In this document: one piece after another, positions 1 to 11,411 of the stretch
Layout of the letters: every line of letters begins with the position of its first letter
How positions within the stretch are numbered: position 1 is the stretch's first letter
Assembly (NCBI GenBank): GCA_013339895.1
Contig: JABACO010000005.1
Coordinates: forward strand, 12,148,360 to 12,212,359
Length of the DNA: 64,000 nucleotides
Reading direction: 5' to 3'
DNA from: Ephydatia muelleri
Lineage: Eukaryota > Porifera > Demospongiae > Spongillida > Spongillidae
Program-made: the position numbers and the translations under genes
Notes under the pieces: generated by a model
The model's input: only the letters and a program-made list of their open reading frames with translations
Told to the model about the DNA's origin: nothing
The model's database searches: none

Positions 1-2599
1 ATGCAACACTACACACAAGTCACACATGCACGCACATACATACACAAACACACACATACACACACAAACACACACAAATTCACAAAGACACCCCTTACTA
101 CATGTACCACACACACATACACAATCCTACTCACACGATCTACCCAGACCTAAGAGTAGACAGTCATATGGCAATATTGAAACAAGCTAACACACACACA
201 AACACACACACACACCTACAAACACAATCACATACAAGCTAACACACACATACACTCACACACAAGCTCACACACACGAACACACACACAATCACACACA
301 AGCTAACACACACTCACACAATCACACACAAGCTCACACACACACAAACACACACAAGCTAACACACACACACAATCACAAACACACAATCACACAAGCT
401 AACACACACAATCACACACGAGCTAATACACACACACTCACATACACAATCACATACAAGCTAACACACACACACTCACACACGCACAATCGCACACAAG
501 CTCACACACACACTCACACACGCACAATCGCACACAAGCTCACACACACACACACACTCACACACGCACAATCGCACACAAGCTAACACACACAGTCACA
601 CACAAGCTAACACACACACACACACACACACGCACACATACACGCACAATCACACACAAGCTCACACACACAAACACACACAATCACACACAAGCTAACA
701 CACACGTGTACACAATCACAAACACGCACATACTCACACAATCACATAAAAGCTAACACACACGCACGCACAATCACACACAAGCTAACACACACAAACA
801 CACACACACACTCACATACACAATCACACACAAGCTAACACACACAAACACACAACACTAACACACACAATCACATACAAGCTAACACACACACACTCAC
901 ACACGCACAATCGCACACAAGCTCACACACACTAACACACACGAACACACACAAGCTAACACACACACACAAACACATACACTCACATACACAATCACAC
1001 ACAAGCTAACACACACAAACACACACAACACACATACACAATCACACACAGCTAACACACACAAACACAAACACACTAACACATACACAATCACACACAA
1101 GATAACACAAAAAAACAAAACACATAAAACTCAAACAAATCAACACAAGCTAAACACACACAAACACAACGAACACACAAGCTAACACAAACAACAAACA
1201 CATAAACACACTAAATACACAATAACACACAAGCTAACAACACAACAAACAAAAAACAATCACAATAAACCTCACAACAAGCTAACACACAAAACACAAT
1301 CACACAAGCTAAACACACACACACAAACACTACACACACACTCACACACAAGCTAACACACACACACGCACAATCACACACAAGCTAACACACACAAACA
1401 CACACACATCACATACACAATCACACACAAGCTAACACACACACACACTCACCAATGCACAATCGCACACAAGCTCACACACACAAAAACACACACAATC
1501 ACATAAGTAAAAACACAACACACATGCACAATCACACACACACAAACACACACACACACTCACTAACACACTCACACACAATCACACACAAGCTAACACA
1601 CACACAAGCACACACCCAATCACACACAAGCTCACACACACACAAACACACACACACAAACACACACAATCACACACAAGCTAACACACAAGCACACGCA
1701 CAATCACACACAAGCTCACATACACACAAACACATACACACACACTCACACACACAATCACACACAAGCTAACACACACAAACACACAACACTCACACAC
1801 ACAATCACATACAAGCTAACACATACACACTCACACACGCACAATCGCACACAAGCTCACACACACGCACAATCACACACAAGCTAACACACACACAAAC
1901 ACATACACACACACTCACACACACAATCACACACAAGCTAACACACACACGCACAATCACACACAAGCTAACACACAAACTCACACACACAATCACATAC
2001 AAGCTAACACACACACTCACACACGCACAATCGCACACAAGCTCACACACAAGCTAACACACACACAAACACATACACACACACTCACACACAAGCTAAC
2101 ACACACACAAGCTAACACACACACAAACACATACACACACACTCACACACACAATCACACACACGCACAATCACACACAAGCTAACACACAAACACACAC
2201 ACTCACACACACAATCACATACAAGCTAACACACACACACTCACACACGCACAATCGCACACAAGCTCACACACACAAACACACACGCACACACACACAC
2301 ACAATCACACACAAGCTAACACACACACTCACACGCACAATCGCACACAAGCTCACACACACATACACAAACACACCAAGCTAACACACACACAAACACA
2401 CACGCACACACACACACACAATCACACACAAGCTAACACACACACTCACACGCACAATCGCACACAAGCTCACACACACATACACAAACACACCAAGCTA
2501 ACACACACACACTCACACACACAATCACCCACAAGCTAACACACAAACACACACACAATCACACACACAGACACACATGCTAACAACACACGCACACAC

Positions 2600-2645
<46 letters not shown>

Positions 2646-2650
2646 AAATT
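1..2650. repeat. CA-rich degenerate minisatellite
   Basis: About 2.6 kb is almost wholly built from short variants of an A/C-rich unit in which the phrases CACACAAGCTAACACAC and AATCACACACAAGCT recur dozens of times with (CA)n spacers. Short reading frames in it (His/Thr-rich on +, Cys/Val-rich on -) are by-products of the CA periodicity. A non-CA block near 139-180 recurs near 2690-2724, so the array belongs to a larger duplicated unit. Confidence 0.95.
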
Positions 2651-2904
2651 CAGAAACACACTTCTCACTACAAGACACACATACACAATCTACCCAGACA
2701 TAACAGTCATATGGCAATATTGACACCCAGTGAGCGAAATGACAAACAAGGGTTTTGTACTGACACCTTCAAATATTGGAGTTAGAACTGATGTTCGTCA
2801 CAGAATGCTGACATTTTAGTGTCTGGAAGTATTAAAAGACCTGAAGGCAATGAAGCCAAGGCAACAAGCAACAGTCACTAGTCTAAAATGAACCACACAC
2901 AATC

Positions 2905-2993
<89 letters not shown>

Positions 2994-3830
2994 TATTCAC
3001 ACAAGCTAACACGCATACACACAAACACACACATTCCAAAGACACTTCTCACTATAACACACACACATACAAACACACACACACACAAACTACAAACTCA
3101 CACACAGTGTCTGAACGTCTGGTGGCTATTGGGAAACAATACAGGCAATGAAGGCAAGGCAACAAGAAACTCACTGGACTGTTTAATTTGAAAGAAGCTC
3201 ACACGATCCTTTACACACATGTTCACACATGTGCAAATGTACAGTCAATCTCTGCATAGCACAAAAGAGCAAATAGCTCTAACTACTTTACACATAATAT
3301 GAGGCCAAAAAGTTAGCAACTACTTGTGCACAAAGACTTAATGCTCTTCACTGAATGCTGACATCTTAGTGTCCCGGGTTAGAAGGAAGAAGTAAAGGCA
3401 TGGCTGAAACGCTTACAAGAAACAGTACCTGCATTCGTCAATTATATTCTAATAGAAGCACTCATGCACTGTTTGCTTATGAAGTCATACACACGATACA
3501 CATGCACACTCAACATCTCTACATGGACACATGTGCATACCGTGAAAAGTCACCCTACATTTACTTTTGATGAACAAACAAGGGTTTGGAACTTATAAAA
3601 CTCTAAAGATTGGAGTTAGAGATAGAACAGAATGCTGACAGTTTAGTGTCTGGAGTAAGACAGATAGAATCAAGAATCTGAATGCATGAAGGTAAGGACA
3701 CTAGAAACAGTACTGAATTGCTGAACTAAAGTCTTCTAAAGATTACACTGAACGCTCTCCACTAAATGTTGACAGTTTAATTATTGCCTGGAGTTATTTG
3801 GAAGGAATGATTAGCTTAGAAAATGATACC
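2651..3830. repeat. Diverged composite tandem duplication with embedded (CA)n
   Basis: Between CA arrays the same non-CA phrases reappear in order. GAATGCTGACATTTTAGTGT occurs near 2800, with variants near 3352 and 3630. An AACAAGGGTTT...TTGGAGTTAGA block occurs near 2745 and again near 3575. A GGCAATGAAG...GGCAACAAG block occurs near 2845 and 3145. A pure (CA)n tract lies at about 2907-2981. No coding signal is seen. This looks like an old tandem duplication of a unit of several hundred bases. Confidence 0.7.
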
Positions 3831-3903
3831 ATAACTACTGTAGTAGTTGATTTCAAAAGGATCATGTAGACACATCAACACACAACATACTACACACAAC
3901 ACA

Positions 3904-3905
3904 AT

Positions 3906-3961
<56 letters not shown>

Positions 3962-3964
3962 ACA

Positions 3965-3999
<35 letters not shown>

Positions 4000-4000
4000 G
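3904..4000. repeat. (CA)n microsatellite
   Basis: A nearly uninterrupted CA tract with two TA interruptions. It carries no gene. Confidence 0.97.
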
Positions 4001-5029
4001 ATTATAAGATGATAATAGGCATTACCCCAGTTACATGCTCTTGAAAGCAGTACGTAGCTATACCCGCTAACACAGTACATGTAGTACTTTACGTTAGTGT
4101 GGTCTCTTGTGTACGTGTGAGTTAGTACTCACCCCCAATTGACCGTGAGGCACCACCATCATGTAGTTCCGAAATGAATCGCCCTCCTCGTGGAATATCT
4201 GATCGGACGTGTTCTCTTATGGAAGCGCACTGGTTTGTTATTAACGCAGCTTGACACGCCCTGCATGTATGCGACGAGGTACGATCGCACGATGGACTAA
4301 TGTATGACGGCTATCAGGTTTAAATCGGAGTGGTAAGGTTTCTCTAACGGCGACACAGGAAAACACGCGTTGTTTTCATGATGGCGCTCGTTTCAGTTGC
4401 TACGTGTTCTGAAGGTAGAGCGCTGCGATGCGCTGTCTCTTGTTTGGGAGTGGCAGAGTACTGTGGGTGGATCTGCTCTTTGCAGGTTCATCACGTGACT
4501 GGACAGCTAGAGAGAGGACCTGCAGTCAACCATGAATTGGCAGGATCCGTACAACTGGTACACGAGAGAGTAAACAAATAAATCACCAGAAAAATGAGAC
4601 AAAATCAATTTTCATCCTAATCAAGATAAAAAACCCATTAATTCTTTGAATTTTGGACTCATTTCAGTACCATGTTGATTTTTGTTGTTGCTATAGTCAG
4701 TTTCTATGGGACTTGATGTACAAACAGCAATTTTTAACTGTGTTCCGCTCTTTAACTACACCTTTCTGAAGTTGTTACCCTACTTTCATCTTTGTTTTTT
4801 ACGTGGCTTGTATTAATATGCGGTTGCTAAAGCAACCATTAATACCTCAACACTTTAGGCCCGGATGTTTTGCTACATGCACGTAATCAATTAAATATGG
4901 CTGTTTCTAGTGAGAACGCGAGCTCTTTACAGTTGAGATCCCTGGAGACTACGATCGCAGTATTGAAGAGCAAAATGCCTCCGCGCCCTTACATTGGAAC
5001 AAAAGCAAGATATTCTCGTCGCATACCAC
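4001..5029. other. Gene-less unique sequence
   Basis: Only short unconvincing reading frames are seen. One (4378-4581) contains a small ATG-led stretch around 4531-4572 that could be a first exon, since it ends in AGA followed by GTAAAC, but nothing downstream supports this. Another (4870-5109) runs into the fold-back element at 5039. No RNA gene or transposon domain was recognised. Confidence 0.5.
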
Positions 5030-5171
5030 TCGCTGCAATAGTCTCGTACCCAGACCCTGATTCCCACAGCTGCGGATGGATTACATCACCGCTACCTCTT
5101 TCCACGTAGCGGTGATGTAATCCATCCGCAGCTGTGGGAATCAGGGTCTGGGTACGAGACTATCGCTGCAA
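5030..5171. mobile_element. Perfect fold-back MITE with 9-bp target duplication
   Basis: Two 57-bp arms, 5039-5095 and 5106-5162, are exact reverse complements separated by a 10-base loop (5096-5105). The element is flanked on both sides by the direct repeat TCGCTGCAA (5030-5038 and 5163-5171), as a target-site duplication would be. A 9-bp duplication is typical of Mutator-like (MULE) transposition and one base longer than hAT; assigning it to MULE is inference. Identical arms suggest recent insertion. It carries no coding capacity. Confidence 0.85.
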
Positions 5172-5182
5172 GCCGGAGATTA

Positions 5183-6344
5183 CAGTGGCGGATACAGGGG
5201 GGGGGGGGGGGCAAACCCGGCCAATGCCCCCCCTAACTAATAAGGATACGCCTCCTGTCCATTGTAATGAATTTAATTACATGTCATCAGCGACGCACTG
5301 TCGGCCTAGACCTGTTGTACGTATTAAATATCACCCCTGACACGTGGCCCTTTTTCTATTGTGCTGTTGAGCGTTCAGTTCGTACATTGCAAATTTCAAT
5401 TGCCGTCAGGAAAGTAGTAGATCGGCGGAGTCCGCCGTCATCCGGATTCCATGGCTAAGCGTCAGCTGACTATTGCTGGCGGCGAGCAAATAGTGTATGT
5501 GCCAATGAATCATTAATCATACGAGCGAGACTTTACAAAATTCATTTTGTAGCGAAGAAAGCAGAGTCCACTCTTGAGTGCCTTCCAGACCCTGATTTGG
5601 CAACATTGCCAGAAAGTTTTATAGTGATGATCTGCCTTTTCCACAAGCATTTCATCAAGAGATTGCGCTTTGGAAAACCATGTGGAATAATTCCCCTATT
5701 AAACCAAACTCTCTTGTCACAACCATAGCAGACAGAAATGCATCCCTACCATGTTCCCAAAGAATTCTTTGAAACATTACACCAATTAGAAGTTATTCAC
5801 GTTCACGCTTCATTTAATATTGTTTGAAACCCTCCTTCCTGATAACTAACATTCCTCTGCTGCCTCATTTAGTAGATTTTGGACAATTCTTCCGGCGTTA
5901 ATCGGTTAAGCTACTGCTATTGACCTGTGTAACATCAAGTGGAGTGGAAAGAGCTAATTCCACTTTGAGATTTATTAAAAATGTCTATCGCAGCACTATG
6001 GGAGAAGATAGCGTTAATGTTATTGTATGTGCACAAAGATATTGAACTTAATATTGATGCTATCATTGACAGCTATAGTCGAAAATACCCTCGGAGGATG
6101 CTTTTAATTGACCCTATTTGTGAAGTGTGACTGTTATAATAGGAATCTTTAATCATTTGTATCCGTGAGTACATGTTTTATAATTTCCAAAAGTGCAACA
6201 ACAAAACCCCAGTGGCTAGGGTTTTGGGGCGGGGATGATGGTGCTTACTGCGCTTTCCCAGACACCCTGGCAAGTTTGGAGGGGCACGCCCCCATTCCCA
6301 TCCCTATATGCCCCCCCTAACACAAAATCCTATATCCGCCCCTG
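5183..6344 (+). mobile_element. Decayed hAT transposon
   Basis: The left end begins CAGTGGCGGATACAGG and the right end, reverse-complemented, begins CAGGGGCGGATATAGG, matching the style of hAT terminal repeats. Inside, on the + strand, broken frames encode a recognisable hAT C-terminal dimerisation region. At about 5930-6000 it reads SSGVERANSTLRFIKN, then STMGEDSVN; after a frame change it reads VHKDIELNID and YPRRMLL near 6035-6110. An upstream segment near 5625-5720 reads like the usual PxxFxxEIxLWKxxW stretch. Stops and frameshifts show it is dead. Flanking 8-mers do not match, so the target duplication has decayed or the ends are slightly misplaced. A run of G follows the left terminus. 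Confidence 0.8.
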
Positions 6345-6795
6345 ACTGCAGTATATTTTGACAATCGTATATGCCTCTTACCCTGACCTAGTGACAAAAC
6401 TTGGCCTTTTTAGAGACTTGTAGCTGCGTGCAGTACGGTACCTTGTTTGCTCATTGCAGCACCTCTACTAGAGGTGCTGCAATTTTGCCAAGTAGTCCAT
6501 GGAATAATTACAGTGGCAATCGCCATTTTTGGTAGGGAACGAAAAGAAAAAATAAAAAAACTCTGCGTTTAGGTTAACGCCGTCAGTACAGGATAGTGTG
6601 TACTCATGTAGATTATAAATACAAAATGAATAATATAGCTTCCCGCCTGAGTGGATATTGAACGAAATTGTCCAGACGGGAAACTTTACTATAATCACAT
6701 TGGAATGAATGGTCTAATGATGTGCTGTTAAATCATATTTCCATGCAACACTGACATCATTCTCATCAGCACACACCAGTGACACCCAGTCTACA
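6345..6795. promoter_or_regulatory. TAF3 upstream region with a near-perfect palindrome
   Basis: This 450-base stretch before the TAF3 start contains one clear structure: arms at 6453-6467 and 6469-6483 (core TTGCAGCACCTCTA) are reverse complements around a single base. No TATA box was seen. The promoter role is inferred from position only. Confidence 0.35.
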
Positions 6796-9345
6796 ATGGA
6801 TGAACAGTACACTCATGCAGTGCTCAGAGCTGTCGTGGTACAATTATGTCAGCCTCTTGGCTTGAATGCCTTGCAGTCTAGCGCCTGTGATGTGTTAGTT
6901 TACCTTCTAAAGAGCTATCTTCATATAGTGGCCAAGACTACTGCAGGATATAATATCCATGGTGAGGGAAGGGGCAGGGGAGGAGAAACAAATAGAAAGG
7001 AGGGATGTGTTGTAATGATGTGGCCTCTGTTGGTAATGATTGTTGTTGATCTTGGTATTATGTATTCATTGTTAGAAGCCAACAGAACTGAGCCAAATCT
7101 TTCGGATCTTGCATTAGCCTTTCAGGACCTTGGAGTATACCTTTGTGAGGTGTCTGAACTGTGTCGTGAACTGGATTCAAATCCCTATGTATACATTCTG
7201 CCCAACAACCCAGACCCAAAAAAGTCATGCCATGTATACAACGGAATTTCTTCCCACATCATGGTCAGGAGGGTCTTATCGTCAAATGAAGGTTGCATCC
7301 CACCTCTTCTACCACAGAAAGATGATGATAGCGATAATGTATGTATTGTGTGTGGGAAGGAGAGGAGCTTTGTGTAATGTGGTGGGTGGGAGGGGGAGGA
7401 GCCTTGTGTTGTGTGTGGTGGGTGGGAAGGGGAGGAGCATTGTGTTGTGTGTGGTGGGTGGGAAGGGGAGGAGCTTTGTGTAATGTGGTGGGTGGGAGGG
7501 GGAGGAGCCTTGTGTTGTGTGTGGTGGGTGGGAAGGGGAGGAGCATTGTGTTGTGTGGGGTGGGTGGGAAGGGGAGGAGCTTTGTGTAATGTGGTGGGTG
7601 GGAGGGGGAGGAGCCTTGTGTTGTGTGTGGTGTCCGTTAACACATCTGCAAACACAGAGACATGGGAATTGGAGAAAGACCTTGAAGTCAGTAGCTCTGA
7701 AGAGTTATCTCCTGGCAGTGTGCCAGAACCTACACCATGCATAGCCAATGTGGAGTCTGAAAGGGTGAGGACTGATACTGACGAGGATGAGGAGGTTGAA
7801 GGAGGTCATGGTGCAAAGGTCAAACTTCATGGTGGGCAGCTACACGTTGAGGGTTGGGAAACAGAAGAGGAGGTGATCAAGGCATCCCCCATTTGTGATG
7901 TAGATGGCTGGCTATTTCCCTGTTCTTGGGAGGTGTTGCCTAGCCTAGAAGATCTAGAAGATGATCTATCTGTGGGCGAAGAGGCTGTTAATATGCTGAA
8001 CAGGAAACATGTCATGAAACATAAACCAACTCTCCAAGGTGCTCATGGTGTGGGTAATACCTTACCACCACATTTAGGTGAGCAGGAGTCATTCAGTTTG
8101 GTGGTAAGCATCAGTAAGAGGTTACTGGAAGGTCACAAGATTTCTGGCCCAGTTCAAAAGTTTGGGATAGGGGAGCATGGGCCCTTGTACCTTCCAGCTT
8201 TGGAAAGGTCCAAGAAAAAACTATCGAAGCATCGTAGAAAGAGAGAGTTGGACATCTCTGAGATAGAACCAATTGGAAAAGAATCCAAAAAGGTGCAATT
8301 GTGTGTGTGTACTATCAGTGGATAACTGATTGCACCTCACACACACATACACACTTACACACACCTATGCACACTTACACACACACCATTCTATTCTATT
8401 TCTATTCCAAATGTTCTATGCAGATCAAGATCATTTCTCAGCCATGCTTCTGCTCTGGCTCTTCATCAGATGGGGAGGGCACTCATCTATCCCACGACTG
8501 TAATGCTAAGCAACGGGTTGAGCTCAAAGGTAAACTAAAAGTGGACAAGGCAGTTGTGCACATCTCATGTAAACCACATGTGTATAGAGAGTACATGTAA
8601 TGCTGGGAGAGGAATGGAAACTTGATGAAGGGGGGGGGGGGGGGGGGGGGGGATTGAGTAGGTGGGAATTAAAGTTGTTTGGAGTTAGAGTGAAGGAGGG
8701 AGGAGGGGATAAAACAAGGAGTGAGTATTGACACTGTACATGCATTTTGGTGCCACTTGGGTAGCAGCAGAACCTTCATTGAAGTCAGACAAGAAGGTTG
8801 GCTCATTGTCCAAAGGATTTTCTCACAAGACTAAGATCAAGAAATCGAAACCGCACCAGTGAGAGCAAGGAATGGAGTGGCGGGTGAAGGAGTGGAGTGG
8901 AGAGGGGTGGGGTGAAGGAGGGGAGAGGAAAGGGGTGTAGTGTGGTGAAGGAGCGGAATGAAGGGTGGAAGATGAAATATTATTTTGGCACTGACTTTGA
9001 CTGTCTGGAGCTGTAAGTTGATTTAACCACTGACTTCTGTGTATTATCTGTACAGACTGCCAGCTGTGGTATCAGCAGTGACTCACCCCAGTGTAAGTGA
9101 ATCATAGTGTGAAGATGACTTCCTCACTTCCCTGTATTATCCTCATCCCTCCCTCTACTTTCATCTTTTATCTCCTCTACCCTCACCTCTCCTCCGTGCT
9201 CTTAACCATCTCTCTGTGCAGTCTCACAAAGTGTCAGATACTCTCCCTCCACCCACTGTCCCCATTGGGTCTGACTACAATGTGAACAACATGACGATGG
9301 CACACCGATGATATGCTGTGATTCCTGTGATGAGTGGCTTCACTG
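6796..9345 (+). CDS. TAF3: TAF3, TFIID subunit 3 (histone fold + PHD), 3' incomplete
   Basis: Exons read at 6796-6961, 7076-7338, 7660-8292, 8424-8529, 8771-8858, 9056-9092 and 9222-9345, all with GT-AG ends and consistent phases. The N-terminus has the histone fold expected of TAF3 (LLK/LRA...QLCQPLG...QSSACDVL, then LSDLALAFQDLGV, residues about 5-80). The middle is acidic and then lysine-rich. The last visible exon encodes the first half of a PHD finger (HDDGTPMICCDSCDEWLHW). TAF3 is the TFIID subunit that pairs with TAF10 through the histone fold and reads H3K4me3 through the PHD. Entering exon 7 in phase, the PHD reads through only if one base is missing just before the TGT at 9281 (TAC AA- TGT), so there is a 1-nt frameshift or an assembly error. 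The second half of the PHD and the stop codon are not found before the gap. Confidence 0.85.
7345..7640. repeat. Intronic minisatellite in TAF3 intron 2
   Basis: About nine units of roughly 34 bp with the core GGTGGGTGGGAAGGGGAGGAGC. Three unit variants (ending in CTTTGTGTAAT, CCTTGTGTTGTG and CATTGTGTTGTG) recur in the same order, giving a higher-order period of about 103 bp. It sits between exons 2 and 3 and creates long spurious frames on both strands. Confidence 0.9.
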
Positions 9346-9420
9346 GTGGGTGAAGGTTCGAGAGTAGTGTAGGCATGGATGTGTGCCTGCATGCATGCAG
9401 GCTATGTGGTGGGAGTGTGC

Positions 9421-9515
9421 TGTGATGCAAAAATTTTACCAGGCGAAAATTGTACCACCCTGTACAATTTTCGTTGCGAAAAGTGTACCGGCCTTGCCAA
9501 AAGTGTACTGAGAAA
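9421..9515. other. Hairpin plus AAAAGTGTAC module
   Basis: A perfect 12-bp stem (9444-9455 with 9462-9473, loop CACCCT) is followed by GCGAAAAGTGTACC and then GCCAAAAGTGTAC. A related module with a different stem core lies at 62519-62590. Likely a transposon terminus or other mobile-element part; the family is unknown to me. Confidence 0.5.
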
Positions 9516-9588
9516 GGACCGTTAGCTCTATACGATGTCGGATTAAGCATTCTACTAGTTTAATGTTTAATTTCCTACAATCCATATT

Positions 9589-10275
9589 TAAGGATGGCCA
9601 TCCTTAAATAAGGATTATGATGACTACTTTGATGTGCACATGATGCTTTGTTTTATATTAGTAATTCACTAGTTTCAAGATCATGCAGATCAGCGTAACT
9701 GCCATGATTAAAACAGGTTTGGTTTGCTCGAAAACTGGTATTACAGTGTAAATACGATGAAACTGCCATTTGCCACTGGCTATATATTAGTGAGCAAATT
9801 TACTCAAAGTAACATATGGCAAGGAAGGACAGGTTTCTGCTAGCTCTAGGAGTAGAATGCACACTGACAGATGGATCTGTGGAACAATATCCATGGCTTC
9901 AACAATCTATGCTCACGTACCAGCCAGTACTTCCAAGATCGAAGTGATACACTCGAAAGCGTCAAGCTAAGCATCCCTGCTTAGATACCAAGGGAGCCAC
10001 AGAAAGTGACAGATGTAGTTTCTCAGTACGGATGGATAACATACATGTAGGCCTATGTGACCAAAGTGGCAGCACTGCATGATTCATCAAACTGAATACA
10101 GTGACAGCAACAGCAACTGTAGGCCTAGGCAATGGCATGGTCCCCTCGAGTCTAATTAATTGGGGCTATAAATTCCACTAGGAAAATCTAGAGTTTTATA
10201 ACTATTGTGGTTTCTATGTTCAATAATCTTTACTGTTGTGATCCTTATTTAAGGATGGTGTCGATCCTTAAATAA
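9589..10275. mobile_element. Candidate MITE with self-complementary ends
   Basis: CCATCCTTAAATAAGGAT near 9598-9615 and its exact reverse complement near 10241-10258 bracket about 650 bp without coding capacity. Each end is itself palindromic (ATTTAAGGATGGCCATCCTTAAAT on the left; the right end has a 7-base spacer). This suggests a non-autonomous DNA transposon, but no target duplication was established. Confidence 0.45.
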
Positions 10276-10676
10276 GAATGTGCCACTTCCTCCCTGTTTT
10301 ACCACATGGACATTGATCATATTGACATCATTTAAAGTTTGTTATGGAGGCTGATAAGAGTATAATCACACAGGGTTGCACTATATAAAAAGTATTGATT
10401 CATGCTGATTGAGGTGCCCAATACAGATCGAGGCAGTATTGCCATGCTGAAGCTGTAGTGTATGTAATCTTTAATCAAAATCTATTCTTTACAATCTACC
10501 TATAGCTTATATATTATGAATCACGCATGCACACACTTTATTGTAGATAGTCAATACATTACAGAAGCGCAATGAACACATGGAGAAGGAATGAGAGGGA
10601 CTGGTAATCTTGTGCGATGCTCTATACTGATGATTGCCTGCTGATATCAGTAAGCAAACTCACACCACCTTATGAC

Positions 10677-10712
10677 TTAAGGTGCCCTTGGCAAAGGCCA
10701 AGGGCACCTTAG
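10677..10712. other. 15-bp perfect hairpin at a retroelement breakpoint
   Basis: TAAGGTGCCCTTGGC and its reverse complement face each other across AAAG. The hairpin lies exactly where the minus-strand retroelement reading frame (10735-11025) stops, so it may mark an insertion junction or the end of a mobile element. Confidence 0.5.
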
Positions 10713-10719
10713 GTCACAC

Positions 10720-11025
10720 TTGCGATTGGGACAAAATGATGGGATTTGAACAGCAGAGCATACTTCTCCCTCTTTCTGGCTTCAGCAGCTGTGGTTACAG
10801 CTCTAGCTCCCCTTGTGGCTTCATGCAGAATGAATGATGCTGCAAAGGTGTCAACACACTGGCCAGACTTCCATGGGGCAATGGAACAACCATCAAGTTG
10901 CTTGCCATCTGATATACATAGGCCAATGGGCTTACTGCAGCTTAGTGACCTATGTATGATGGCATTAAAGGGTGGCCGAACCTTTCACTCCCACTGTGCC
11001 AATCGAACGCCTAAATACACTTAAC
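10720..11025 (-). mobile_element. Retroelement C-terminal ORF fragment
   Basis: On the minus strand, across small frame changes, the translation has features of the cysteine/histidine-poor C-terminal region found at the end of many reverse-transcriptase ORFs in invertebrates: LCISDGKQLDG, then APWKSGQ, then DTFAASFILHEATRGA, then AAEARKREKYALLF and HHFVPIAS, ending at a stop at the hairpin. A related type of domain is seen on + at 14240-14765. Family placement is from memory of such ORFs; it is clearly a truncated fragment. Confidence 0.6.
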
Positions 11026-11411
11026 CTTGCTGGCATGCCACCACATCAGCTTTGGAATGCCAATGATTCCTTAACCCCAAGGAAGGGTTATGCAATGGAA
11101 CAAGACTACCACTTTAAAATGTGCACAATTTGCTTAAAGCAACAATAACAAGTGGTGATCATGCTGGTCATGTAGTCTTCATTCCATGCATAATCCTACA
11201 GCCAGGTAATGATTTTAGATTTCAGTGGCAGCGATGTCAGTTTCCTGTTAGAATAAGCACTTGCCATGACTATTAACAAGGTACAGGGCCAAACACCAAA
11301 GGGTGTACAAACACCAAAGGGTGTAAGAGTTTGGTTAAATGAGCCAGTTTTTACACATAGTCAATTGTATGTGGCAACCTTGTGTGTTGGACACCCTGCA
11401 AATGTCTGCTT
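11018..11411 (+). mobile_element. Helitron helicase C-terminal fragment
   Basis: Broken frames on + read in order NPKEGLCNGTRL, ATITSGDHAGHVVFIP, FQWQRCQFPVRI, then MTINKVQGQT and EPVFTHSQLYVA, the C-terminal helicase motifs (V and VI region) of Pif1-like Helitron proteins. A six-residue duplication (TPKGV repeated) and several frameshifts show it is dead. It runs into the assembly gap, so the 3' end (CTRR plus hairpin) cannot be seen. Confidence 0.8.

Noticed and set aside
4378..4581. Possible first exon (small ATG-led peptide near 4531 ending at GTAAAC)
   Set aside because: No downstream exon or homology; left as unsupported.
7185..7748. Minus-strand Pro/Thr/His-rich frame of 187 codons
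   Set aside because: Antisense of TAF3 exon 2 and the intron 2 minisatellite.
10677..10712. Bacterial intrinsic terminator
   Set aside because: No T tract after the hairpin, and the context is animal transposon debris.
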